A stretch of 64,000 nucleotides of DNA from Albibacterium sp963696875 (GTDB taxonomy: Bacteria > Bacteroidota > Bacteroidia > Sphingobacteriales > Sphingobacteriaceae), in assembly GCA_963696875.1 (NCBI GenBank), contig CAVOLQ010000001.1, positions 868,001 through 932,000 on the forward strand. Reading direction: 5' to 3'. A model generated the notes under the pieces. It saw only the letters and a program-made list of their open reading frames with translations. It did no database searches and was not told where the DNA came from. Below are positions 36,487 to 44,198 of the stretch, one piece after another. Position numbers and translations under genes: made by a program. Numbering within the stretch: the first letter of the stretch is position 1; each line of letters opens with the position of its first letter.

Positions 36487-37269
36487 TTAAGGATTTTCTT
36501 GGGTAGTATCAGAAGCTTCTAGATTTGTATCTTCTTGATTCGCATCACTGATTTTTTCGAGTGATGCATCGAAAGAGCCTTCATAAGACTTCGTTGAGTC
36601 ATAGTGTGAATCTTGATCGATTGAATCGGTATTTTTGAGAGCGAATGTTAGCTTTTGGTTGAGAACAGGTTTTTCGAAAACCTTGTTTATATCATCAATT
36701 GCCAGTAAGATATCATCGCAACCTAGTCTTGTTTCTGATGAAGTGATGTAACTTGATGGAACTTCTTCAAACCAGGTAGATAATTTCTTTTTAAATCTCG
36801 CAACATTTTGGTCTGATTTAACACGAGATTGCTTATCCGCTTTTGTAAATACTAGAATAAAAGGGATACTATTTTCTCCAAGCCAGCAACAGAAGTCGGT
36901 ATCAATTTTTTGCGGTTCATGACGGCTATCGATTAAAACAAAAACGCATTGTAGGTTTTCTCTTTCTCTGAGGTACCGCCTAATAAACCTTTCCCAATCG
37001 GTTCGGTTACTTTTTGAGCTTTTTGCATAGCCATAGCCTGGTAAATCCACCAAATACCAATTGTTGTCAATTAGAAAATGATTGATTAACTGTGTTTTCC
37101 CTGGGCTTTGAGAAGTCTTGGCCAATCCTTTCTTGTTAACGATTGCGTTAATTAAGGATGATTTTCCTACATTTGATCGACCAATAAAGGCGTATTCAGG
37201 AAGGTTGGGTTCAGGTAATTTATCAACCCTTGTATTACTACAGATAAATTCGGCGTTTTTTACGATCAT
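36487..37269 (-). CDS. engB: Ribosome-assembly GTPase EngB/YihA with acidic C-terminal tail
   Basis: Essential GTPase of large-subunit assembly. G motifs are intact: G1 GRSNVGKSS (30-38), G3 DLPGYG (75-80), G4 TKAD (142-145), G5 SSE near 177. The core ends near residue 204, the usual length. The remaining 56 residues are a serine-, aspartate- and glutamate-rich tail without predicted structure, which is unusual for this family. A -7 element precedes the gene at 37274-37281. UbiA follows in the same direction. Confidence 0.93.
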   Translation of the reverse strand: MIVKNAEFICSNTRVDKLPEPNLPEYAFIGRSNVGKSSLINAIVNKKGLAKTSQSPGKTQLINHFLIDNNWYLVDLPGYGYAKSSKSNRTDWERFIRRYLRERENLQCVFVLIDSRHEPQKIDTDFCCWLGENSIPFILVFTKADKQSRVKSDQNVARFKKKLSTWFEEVPSSYITSSETRLGCDDILLAIDDINKVFEKPVLNQKLTFALKNTDSIDQDSHYDSTKSYEGSFDASLEKISDANQEDTNLEASDTTQENP

Positions 37270-37273
37270 CTTG

Positions 37274-37281
37274 CAAAGTTA
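37274..37281 (-). promoter_or_regulatory. Bacteroidota -7 element upstream of engB
   Basis: On the minus strand TAACTTTG matches TAnnTTTG and ends four bases before the ATG, suggesting a leaderless or nearly leaderless transcript. Confidence 0.45.
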
Positions 37282-37452
37282 AAATTAAAATCTTGAAAAC
37301 ATTTTTTTAACGTAGTAACTCGCTTCATGGTAAAAACATTAATTACATACTTGAAAGACTACTCGAGAGCTTGTTTGTAAGGGTATTAAGAAAGCAATCT
37401 TTTGACTCTGCAATCTAGTTGCTCAAAAATAAATAAGAATAAGGTAAAATTG

Positions 37453-37460
37453 TATCTTTG
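37453..37460 (+). promoter_or_regulatory. Bacteroidota -7 element upstream of ubiE
   Basis: TATCTTTG fits TAnnTTTG and ends six bases before the ATG at 37467, again suggesting a very short leader. Confidence 0.5.
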
Positions 37461-37466
37461 TGCATT

Positions 37467-38198
37467 ATGTCAAAAACTGTTACACCATATAAAGAAGCTT
37501 CCGCTGGAAAAAAGCAACAGGTAGCTAAAATGTTCGATAATATTTCTGGAACTTACGATTTTTTAAACCATTTTCTTTCCTTAGGGATTGATATGATCTG
37601 GAGAAAGAAAGCTATCCGTTCGCTGTTGTCAATTAAGCCTAAGTTGATATTGGATGTAGCTACTGGTACTGGGGATTTTGCTTTCGAATCTTTAAAAATC
37701 CTTAATCCGGATAAAATTATAGGAGTAGATATATCACAGGGAATGCTGGATGTGGCAAATGAAAAAATTGTTAAAAGGAACCTTCAGCATAAGTTTAAAG
37801 TGCAGTTAGGAGATTCGGAGGGACTAATATTTGAGGATCATTCTTTTGATGCGGTTACGGTTGCTTTTGGTGTTCGAAACTTTGAAAATTTACAAAAAGG
37901 ATTGGATGATATCTATCGAGTGTTGAAGCCAGGAGGAAAGGCGGTTGTATTGGAATTTTCTAATCCTAAACATTTTCCGATCAAGCAGCTTTATAGCTTT
38001 TATTTTAATTCGGTAACCCCCTTCTTTGGTAAATTGTTCTCAAAAGATAATAGTGCCTACAAGTACTTGCCCGAATCGGTAGCACAATTTCCTGATGGGG
38101 AGAATTTTGTTTCCTTATTGAAGAAATCCGGTTTTAAAGAGACACTATCTAGGCCGCAAACTTTTGGAATTTGTACAATTTATATAGCAAGTAAATGA
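37467..38198 (+). CDS. ubiE: Demethylmenaquinone methyltransferase
   Basis: SAM-dependent C-methyltransferase for the last step of menaquinone synthesis. Using the ATG at 37467 it has 243 residues; a TTG nine bases upstream overlaps the -7 element and is unlikely. It has the UbiE opening VAKMFDNISGTYDFLNHFLSLG, SAM motif I DVATGTGDFA, GVDISQGML, and the RVLKPGGKAVVLEFS block. It is followed eight bases later by porT, an arrangement known in other Bacteroidota. Confidence 0.94.
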   Translation: MSKTVTPYKEASAGKKQQVAKMFDNISGTYDFLNHFLSLGIDMIWRKKAIRSLLSIKPKLILDVATGTGDFAFESLKILNPDKIIGVDISQGMLDVANEKIVKRNLQHKFKVQLGDSEGLIFEDHSFDAVTVAFGVRNFENLQKGLDDIYRVLKPGGKAVVLEFSNPKHFPIKQLYSFYFNSVTPFFGKLFSKDNSAYKYLPESVAQFPDGENFVSLLKKSGFKETLSRPQTFGICTIYIASK

Positions 38199-38206
38199 GT
38201 TAGTAG

Positions 38207-38878
38207 ATGAAGAGACTTTTACTTATTGGTTTAGTGGTTTTCATTAGTTTTCCCAGTATTGCTCAGCAACGTTGGGGTGGGGGTGTAGATTATGAGGAAA
38301 TTCATTTTGGATTTTCCTTTCATTATGTAGCTTCTTCTTTTAAAGTTTTTTCAAGAGATAATCGGATACAATCTCCACTAAAAACAGGAGTTGGTCTGGG
38401 TTTATTGTCAAATTTAAAACTTGGTGAGAATTCAGATTTACGTTTTAATCCCATAATTTTATTTGCAAAGAAAAAGTTGGATTTTAACTATGACCCCGAG
38501 GTTCCAATTTCAAAGTCTGTAAAAGCTTCCCTGCTTGAATTGCCTTTAACCTTTAAATTTAAATCTGACCGCCGTGAGAACTACAGAATATATTTGTTAG
38601 GTGGAGGCAAATATTCACGAAATATAGTTCCCAATAACAAGCTTGACGATAGTGGCTTGTCGGCTGACGAAAAGTTTATTAAAATAAAATCCGATTTTTT
38701 TTCATATGAATTTGGTTTGGGCGTTGATATTTATTTTGAATATTTTAAAATGTCTCCCGAAATAAAATGGTCACAGAGTTTTGGAAATGTATTGGATAAA
38801 CGTGAACCGAATAACTTTACTGATCCTATTGATAAACTACTCTTACGTACCATCCAATTCAGTTTAGTTTTTGAATAA
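38207..38878 (+). CDS. porT: PorT-like outer-membrane protein of type IX secretion
   Basis: 223-residue exported protein: signal peptide of about 19 residues ending SIAQ, then an eight-strand barrel pattern with periodic glycine and aromatic residues, ending in a phenylalanine-rich strand. Its size, the DYEEIHFGFSFHY start and its place after ubiE match PorT, an outer-membrane factor needed for type IX secretion and gliding in Bacteroidota. Its exact role in the machine is unknown. No other type IX genes are in the window. Confidence 0.78.
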   Translation: MKRLLLIGLVVFISFPSIAQQRWGGGVDYEEIHFGFSFHYVASSFKVFSRDNRIQSPLKTGVGLGLLSNLKLGENSDLRFNPIILFAKKKLDFNYDPEVPISKSVKASLLELPLTFKFKSDRRENYRIYLLGGGKYSRNIVPNNKLDDSGLSADEKFIKIKSDFFSYEFGLGVDIYFEYFKMSPEIKWSQSFGNVLDKREPNNFTDPIDKLLLRTIQFSLVFE

Positions 38879-38897
38879 GCATAAAAGAAACATAAAA

Positions 38898-39656
38898 ATG
38901 AAAAAAATCGCAATGATAACTGGAGCAAGCGCGGGTATTGGGAAAGCCTGTGCAGAGGTTTTCGCCAAAGAAGGCTTTAACTTAATTCTTTCTGCAAGGA
39001 GGATAGAGAAATTGGAAGATTTATCGGCTAAGCTAAAAGCCGAATTTGATATAGAAGTTATGATACTTCAAATGGATGTAAGGATTAAATCTGAAGTTGA
39101 AAACGGTTGGGAGAGTTTAAGTGAAAAATGGAAGAAGGTAGATTTATTGATCAATAATGCGGGATTAAGTCAAGGTCTAGACCCGATTTTTTCGGGCGAT
39201 ACAGACGACTGGGATAGAATGATTGATACAAATATAAAGGGTTTGCTTTATGTGAGTCGTATTGTTTTGCCCCAAATGAAAGAACGTAAATCGGGTCATG
39301 TTATTAATATAGGATCAATTGCAGGTAAGGAAGTTTATCCTAACGGTAACGTATATTGTGCGACAAAACATGCTGTAGATGCGCTAAACAAAGCAATGCG
39401 CATAGATTTGCTTCCCTACGGAATAAAAGTGTCGGCTTTGCATCCTGGTGCAGTTGAAACTGAGTTTTCGATAGTACGATTTAAAGGGGATGAAGAAAGA
39501 GCTCATCAAGTTTATATGGGTTTCGAGCCTTTGGTAGCTCAGGATATTGCAGAGGCAGCATGGTATGTAGTATCAAGGCCACACCATGTCAATATTAATG
39601 AAATGATTATCATGCCTGCTGCTCAAGCAAATGGTACTATGATTAACAAACAATAG
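38898..39656 (+). CDS. Short-chain dehydrogenase (YdfG-like)
   Basis: NAD(P)-dependent oxidoreductase of 252 residues. The cofactor loop TGASAGIG lies at 8-15, NNAG at 86-89, and the catalytic Ser140, Tyr153 and Lys157 are in NIGSIAG and YCATK. It is closest in pattern to YdfG-type 3-hydroxy acid/serine dehydrogenases, but the substrate is not certain. The start chosen is ATG 38898, giving the normal N-terminus MKKIAMITGAS; a TTG at 38871 would overlap porT and add nine odd residues. Confidence 0.88.
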   Translation: MKKIAMITGASAGIGKACAEVFAKEGFNLILSARRIEKLEDLSAKLKAEFDIEVMILQMDVRIKSEVENGWESLSEKWKKVDLLINNAGLSQGLDPIFSGDTDDWDRMIDTNIKGLLYVSRIVLPQMKERKSGHVINIGSIAGKEVYPNGNVYCATKHAVDALNKAMRIDLLPYGIKVSALHPGAVETEFSIVRFKGDEERAHQVYMGFEPLVAQDIAEAAWYVVSRPHHVNINEMIIMPAAQANGTMINKQ

Positions 39657-39699
39657 CGCTAATAATTTGTCATTAAATTAAAAAGCCTTTCAGAATGAG

Positions 39700-39707
39700 T
39701 ACTTTTG
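39700..39707 (+). promoter_or_regulatory. Bacteroidota -7 element upstream of the YqeY gene
   Basis: TACTTTTG fits TAnnTTTG and ends 16 bases before the ATG at 39724. Confidence 0.45.
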
Positions 39708-39723
39708 TATAAAACAAATTAAC

Positions 39724-40173
39724 ATGTCATTACAAGATAAAATCGATCAAGATATAAAAGCAGCTATGTTAGCCAAGGACAGTATTAGTCTAAGAGGTTT
39801 GAGAGCAATTAAATCTGCTGTTTTATTAGCTAAAACGGAAAAAGGAAATACAGAACTTAATGAAGAAGCGGAAATTAAACTCTTGCAGAGATTGGTAAAG
39901 CAGCGGAAGGAATCGTCGGAAATTTACCAAGAGCAGAATCGTCCAGATTTGCTGGCAGTTGAGAATGAGGAACTCGCGGTAATTGAAAAGTACTTGCCAG
40001 CGCAACTCAGCCGCGAAGAGATCGAATCTAAAATAAAGGAAATTTTTGCCCATCATGGCTTATCAGGAATGAAGGACATGGGCAAGGCCATGGGTTTAGT
40101 TAATTCTGCGTTAGCGGGTAAAGCGGATGGAAAAACCATGTCAGAAATAGTAAAAACTCTTTTGGCATCTTAA
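39724..40173 (+). CDS. GatB/YqeY-family protein
   Basis: 149-residue helical protein of the YqeY family, related to the tail domain of GatB, the tRNA-dependent amidotransferase subunit. Typical parts are the start SLQDKIDQDIKAAMLAKD, the middle LQRLVKQRKESSEIY and the end GMKDMGKAMGLVNSALAGKADG. It may bind tRNA, but the function of stand-alone YqeY is unknown. Confidence 0.9.
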   Translation: MSLQDKIDQDIKAAMLAKDSISLRGLRAIKSAVLLAKTEKGNTELNEEAEIKLLQRLVKQRKESSEIYQEQNRPDLLAVENEELAVIEKYLPAQLSREEIESKIKEIFAHHGLSGMKDMGKAMGLVNSALAGKADGKTMSEIVKTLLAS

Positions 40174-40241
40174 ATATATTCTTTGTGCAAAAGGAAAAAA
40201 TGCTACATTTAGCGAAAAATAAGTTACAATTTTAAGAACTC

Positions 40242-41000
40242 ATGAATCTAACCATAAAGGAAGAAAAAGGATTTAAATATATAGAAGAAGGCGAAGGGGA
40301 AGTGCTGATACTTTTGCATGGATTGATGGGTGCTTTAAGTAATTGGGAAGAAGTTATCAATAAATTTAAAACTAAGTATAAGGTTATTATACCTATGTTG
40401 CCCATATATGAAATGCCCATTATTACAACCGGCGTAAAAAGTCTTTCCATTTTTTTAGCAAAATTTGTAAAATTTAAGGGCTTAGATAACTTCGTATTAA
40501 TTGGTAACTCATTAGGCGGTCACGTTGCTTTAATGTATGTATTAAAGCATCCTGAAAAGGTAAAAGCTTTGGTACTGGCAGGAAGTTCTGGACTATATGA
40601 AGATTCTTTTGGCGGCTCTTTTCCAAAAAGAGAGAATTACGAATACATAAAGGAAAAAGTTGCTTTTACGTTTTACGATCCTAAGACAGCAAGCCCAGAA
40701 CTTGTAGACGAAGTATTTGCTACTGTGAACAATCGGGAGAAAGTAATTCGTATATTAGCAATGGCCAAATCAGCTATTCGCCATAATATGGCTAAAGATT
40801 TACCTAAAATAAAAGTTAGATCTTGTATAATTTGGGGAAAAGATGATAAAGTTACTCCTCCAAGGGTAGCCGAACAGTTTCATGAACTTTTGAGCAATTC
40901 GGAACTACACTGGGTGGATAAATGCGGACATGCACCAATGATGGAGCGGCCTGAAGAGTTTAACCTTCTTTTAAATGGTTTTTTGAATGAATTTTGTTAA
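40242..41000 (+). CDS. Alpha/beta-fold hydrolase
   Basis: 252-residue serine hydrolase with the catalytic triad Ser90 (GNSLGGH), Asp202 (WGKDDKVTP) and His230 (CGHAPM), and oxyanion-loop LLHGLMG. There is no signal peptide, so it is cytoplasmic. The layout resembles MhpC/BioH-like esterases; the substrate is unknown. It precedes the CBS-domain and nadK genes in the same direction. Confidence 0.86.
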   Translation: MNLTIKEEKGFKYIEEGEGEVLILLHGLMGALSNWEEVINKFKTKYKVIIPMLPIYEMPIITTGVKSLSIFLAKFVKFKGLDNFVLIGNSLGGHVALMYVLKHPEKVKALVLAGSSGLYEDSFGGSFPKRENYEYIKEKVAFTFYDPKTASPELVDEVFATVNNREKVIRILAMAKSAIRHNMAKDLPKIKVRSCIIWGKDDKVTPPRVAEQFHELLSNSELHWVDKCGHAPMMERPEEFNLLLNGFLNEFC

Positions 41001-41035
41001 ACTTATGGTGAGATCCATTGTTTAATAAATAAAAT

Positions 41036-41695
41036 ATGATTGCAGGAGAGATAATTTCTGAAGACATTTATCCAGTAAAGCCCTCTGATAAGATTAGAGT
41101 GGTGTTGGATAGGATGCAAGAAAACCACGTTGGTCAATTGCCTGTGGTCAAAAACAACCAATTTCTAGGTTTATTAAACGAGGATGATCTTGTTTCAAAG
41201 TCTGAAAAAGCACTCGTAAAATCAATGGAATATGATCATGAATTGCTTTTCGCTTATGAAAATCAACACATTTATGATGTTATTCGTCTCTTCTATGTCC
41301 ACCAATTAGACGTTTTACCTGTGCTTACTGAAAAGTACGGCTATGTTGGTGTTATTACTTTAAGAGGCATAGTGGATCATATGACTTTGCTTACTGGTTC
41401 TGGAGAGACAGGTGGAATAATCGTATTAGAAATAAATCATCGTGACAATGCGCTTTCCCATATCGCTCAAATTGTTGAATCTGACAATGCACAGATAATG
41501 AGCTCATATGTGCGATCTTTTCCAGATTCAACTCGAATGGAAATTACTATCAAATTAAACCGTACTGATATATCCTCCATTATTGCCTCCTTTTTGAGGT
41601 ACGATTATATCGTAAAAGCCACTTTTAACGATGCCAAGGTTTATGATTCTTCGCAAGACCGTTATGATCAGTTGATGAATTATTTGAATATGTAA
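41036..41695 (+). CDS. CBS-domain pair protein with ACT-like C-terminus
   Basis: 219-residue cytoplasmic protein. Residues 1-130 form two CBS motifs (a Bateman module that usually binds adenine nucleotides). Residues about 140-215 (GIIVLEINHRDNALSHIAQIVE...) look like an ACT-type regulatory fold. No catalytic domain is fused, so it is probably a sensor that acts on a partner. It lies 45 bases upstream of nadK, which makes a nucleotide-sensing link tempting but unproven. Confidence 0.78.
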   Translation: MIAGEIISEDIYPVKPSDKIRVVLDRMQENHVGQLPVVKNNQFLGLLNEDDLVSKSEKALVKSMEYDHELLFAYENQHIYDVIRLFYVHQLDVLPVLTEKYGYVGVITLRGIVDHMTLLTGSGETGGIIVLEINHRDNALSHIAQIVESDNAQIMSSYVRSFPDSTRMEITIKLNRTDISSIIASFLRYDYIVKATFNDAKVYDSSQDRYDQLMNYLNM

Positions 41696-41698
41696 ACC

Positions 41699-41706
41699 TA
41701 TATTTG
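41699..41706 (+). promoter_or_regulatory. Bacteroidota -7 element upstream of nadK
   Basis: TATATTTG fits TAnnTTTG and ends 34 bases before the nadK ATG. It begins right after the stop codon of the CBS-domain gene. Confidence 0.45.
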
Positions 41707-41740
41707 ATTTATACTCTTTATCAAATAAAAAACGAGATAA

Positions 41741-42625
41741 ATGAAAATTGCTATATACGGAAGAGAATTCCAACCTACTGTTAGTAATTATGTGCGTCAG
41801 CTGTTTGAATTACTCGCAGAAAAAAACGTGGAACTCTGGGTTTACGGTAAATTTAAACAATTTTTAACGAAAGAATATGATGTCGCTCATCAATCTAAGA
41901 GCTTCACTAAGCTTAAAGACTTGCCTTCTGACATAAAGTTCATGTTAAGCTTAGGTGGTGACGGGACCATGCTTGCTGCAGTGTCGATTCTTCGAGACTC
42001 CAACATTCCGATTACTGGAATTAATCTTGGTCGGCTGGGTTTTTTAGCTAGTATCAATAAAGACAATATAGACAATGCCTTAGGCTCGCTATTGAATGAC
42101 GATTATACGATCGAAAAGAGGACCTTGCTGGCCGTTAAAGCAGAAAACTCTGTTTTATTTAATGGGGATAGCTTTGCCCTAAACGATATTACGCTGATAA
42201 AACGAGATACGTCGGCGATGATTACGCTGAATGTTTTTCTAAATGGAGAACTTTTAAACGAATATTGGGCGGACGGACTAATTCTCGCAACACCAACCGG
42301 CTCTACCGCCTATTCATTGAGTTGTGGAGGCCCTATTATCTCACCAGGCTCTGGGAATTTTGTTATCACACCAATTTCGCCACATAATCTTAATGTTAGG
42401 CCCTTAGTAATTTCAGATGAAGATATATTGAACATAGAAATCGAAAGTCGAGGCGATCGTTTTTTGCTTTCTTGTGATTCGAGGACCGCAGATGTAAGTA
42501 CCAAGGAGAAAATTACAATTTCTAAGGCAGACTTTTCAATTAATCTCATTCGATTAAAGCATGAAAGTTTCTTTTCAACTTTACGCGAAAAACTACTATG
42601 GGGATTGGACACCAGAAACTATTAA
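41741..42625 (+). CDS. nadK: NAD kinase
   Basis: Phosphorylates NAD to NADP with ATP or polyphosphate. The 294-residue protein has the catalytic GGDGT at 72-76 (Asp74), GINLGRLGFLAS, and the substrate site TPTGSTAYSLSCGGPI. It is the usual bacterial size and the only NADP-making enzyme visible here. Confidence 0.96.
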   Translation: MKIAIYGREFQPTVSNYVRQLFELLAEKNVELWVYGKFKQFLTKEYDVAHQSKSFTKLKDLPSDIKFMLSLGGDGTMLAAVSILRDSNIPITGINLGRLGFLASINKDNIDNALGSLLNDDYTIEKRTLLAVKAENSVLFNGDSFALNDITLIKRDTSAMITLNVFLNGELLNEYWADGLILATPTGSTAYSLSCGGPIISPGSGNFVITPISPHNLNVRPLVISDEDILNIEIESRGDRFLLSCDSRTADVSTKEKITISKADFSINLIRLKHESFFSTLREKLLWGLDTRNY

Positions 42626-42647
42626 TTCGACAATTGACTAATTGTTT

Positions 42648-42655
42648 TATCTTTG
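42648..42655 (+). promoter_or_regulatory. Bacteroidota -7 element upstream of the DUF6089 gene
   Basis: TATCTTTG fits TAnnTTTG and ends 12 bases before the ATG at 42668. It may start the uppS-bamA envelope block. Confidence 0.5.
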
Positions 42656-42667
42656 CCTTTGTAAAAT

Positions 42668-43333
42668 ATGAAGTTTTTTTCTAAAGGAGTTATTCTGTTG
42701 TTTGTGTCTCTTAACCTTATTCCGCGTACTATAAAAGCGCAAGACTGGGAATACGGATTTTCTGTAGGAACATCTGGCTATATGGGGGAATATAATCCTG
42801 ATAATATTTTTAAATTTAATTCGCTTTCAGGCTCTGTGGGGGCGAAGTATAATTTTAATTCGACGTGGGGAGTGAGGGCTAGTGTTTCTATATTAGGTAT
42901 AAAGTGGGATGATGGTCAATTGGTTAAGGGTAGTAAGACTTTAGGTGAGCTGTCAATTTTGCCAGAGTTTAATTTTTTTAAATTTGAGCCTAAAAAAACG
43001 AGAAATGCTTTCACGTCTTATGTATTTGCAGGGATAGGAGCAGTTCATTTTAAATACTTTAAAGCTATACCCTCTCAGATTGATTCTATTATTCCTAGCA
43101 CGAAGGCTGTTATTCCTTTTGGTGCAGGTTTAAAATACAATTTAAAGGGAGCTTTATCGTTAAATACAAATATAGAATATAGGCTGGCTATTACAAATGT
43201 ATTAGACGACGAATTCGGCGGTAACGTATGGGATAAAAATATATTCAAAAGCATTAATAATTTGGATTCCTACATGACCTTCCAAATTGGATTAACGTAT
43301 ACTTTTTTTAAACAGGGATGTCCTACATGGTAA
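42668..43333 (+). CDS. DUF6089-type outer-membrane beta-barrel protein
   Basis: 221-residue exported protein with a signal peptide of about 24 residues and eight alternating beta strands. The stretches YGFSVGTSGYMGEYNP and GWGVRASVSILGIKWDD-like strands and the terminal FQIGLTYTFF fit DUF6089, a family placed before uppS and bamA in many Bacteroidota. Its function is unknown; the context suggests a part in outer-membrane assembly or stability. It is eight bases before uppS. Confidence 0.8.
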   Translation: MKFFSKGVILLFVSLNLIPRTIKAQDWEYGFSVGTSGYMGEYNPDNIFKFNSLSGSVGAKYNFNSTWGVRASVSILGIKWDDGQLVKGSKTLGELSILPEFNFFKFEPKKTRNAFTSYVFAGIGAVHFKYFKAIPSQIDSIIPSTKAVIPFGAGLKYNLKGALSLNTNIEYRLAITNVLDDEFGGNVWDKNIFKSINNLDSYMTFQIGLTYTFFKQGCPTW

Positions 43334-43341
43334 AATAAACA

Positions 43342-44088
43342 ATGGAGTTAAAAAGTCAGATCGATTCCGGGAACTTACCCCAACATATTGCCATCATTAT
43401 GGATGGAAATGGCCGTTGGGCTAAGGAAAGAGGGAAATTTCGTGTTTTTGGGCATCACCATGGTGTAGAATCGGTACGTCAGGTAGTGGAAGCTGCAGTT
43501 GAATTAGGTATCCCGTTTCTTACTCTTTATGCTTTTTCTTCTGAAAATTGGAGTCGACCTAAATATGAAGTGGCCGCATTGATGGAGATTTTAGTTTCCT
43601 CTATAAATAAGGAAACTAAGACTTTAATGAAAAACGGGGTCAAACTTAAAGCAATTGGTGATTTGGGGCAACTGCCGGAAGCCTGTATGAAGCAGTTGAA
43701 AAAAACGATTGAAAAAACGGCTAATAATACAAAGTGCACTTTAATTTTAGCATTAAGTTACAGCTCGAAACAAGAGATTGTTGAGGCAGCCCGTTCCTTG
43801 GCATCTAAAGTGCAGTTCGGAGAATTAAGCCTTGAGGATATTAACGAAGAAATGTTTTCAAAATCTTTGTATACAAAAGATTTCCCTGATCCAGAGTTGA
43901 TGATCAGAACAAGTGGGGAAATTCGTATTAGTAACTTTCTTCTTTGGCAGCTGGCCTACGCTGAATTGTACTTTACAGATAAAATGTGGCCAGACTTTAA
44001 AAAGGAAGATTTCTATTTGGCTATTTTGGCATATCAGAAGCGGGAAAGGCGCTTTGGGAAAATAAGTGAGCAAATAATAAAAAGATAA
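43342..44088 (+). CDS. uppS: Undecaprenyl diphosphate synthase (isoprenyl transferase)
   Basis: Cis-prenyltransferase that extends farnesyl diphosphate to the C55 carrier lipid used for peptidoglycan and other envelope polymers. Its 248 residues include IAIIMDGNGRWAKERG with Asp21, the FGHHHGVES loop, YAFSSENWSRP, and the C-terminal IRTSGEIRISNFLLWQ block with the diphosphate-binding arginines. It lies directly before bamA. Confidence 0.96.
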   Translation: MELKSQIDSGNLPQHIAIIMDGNGRWAKERGKFRVFGHHHGVESVRQVVEAAVELGIPFLTLYAFSSENWSRPKYEVAALMEILVSSINKETKTLMKNGVKLKAIGDLGQLPEACMKQLKKTIEKTANNTKCTLILALSYSSKQEIVEAARSLASKVQFGELSLEDINEEMFSKSLYTKDFPDPELMIRTSGEIRISNFLLWQLAYAELYFTDKMWPDFKKEDFYLAILAYQKRERRFGKISEQIIKR

Positions 44089-44198
44089 AAGAGAAAAAGT
44101 GCAATTTTCTAGTTTATTTCTGCTTTTTTTGCATAGATTAATACTTTAACAAAATTTAACAACTGTTTGCGCTACTTTAGCAGCGTTATTATATATCA

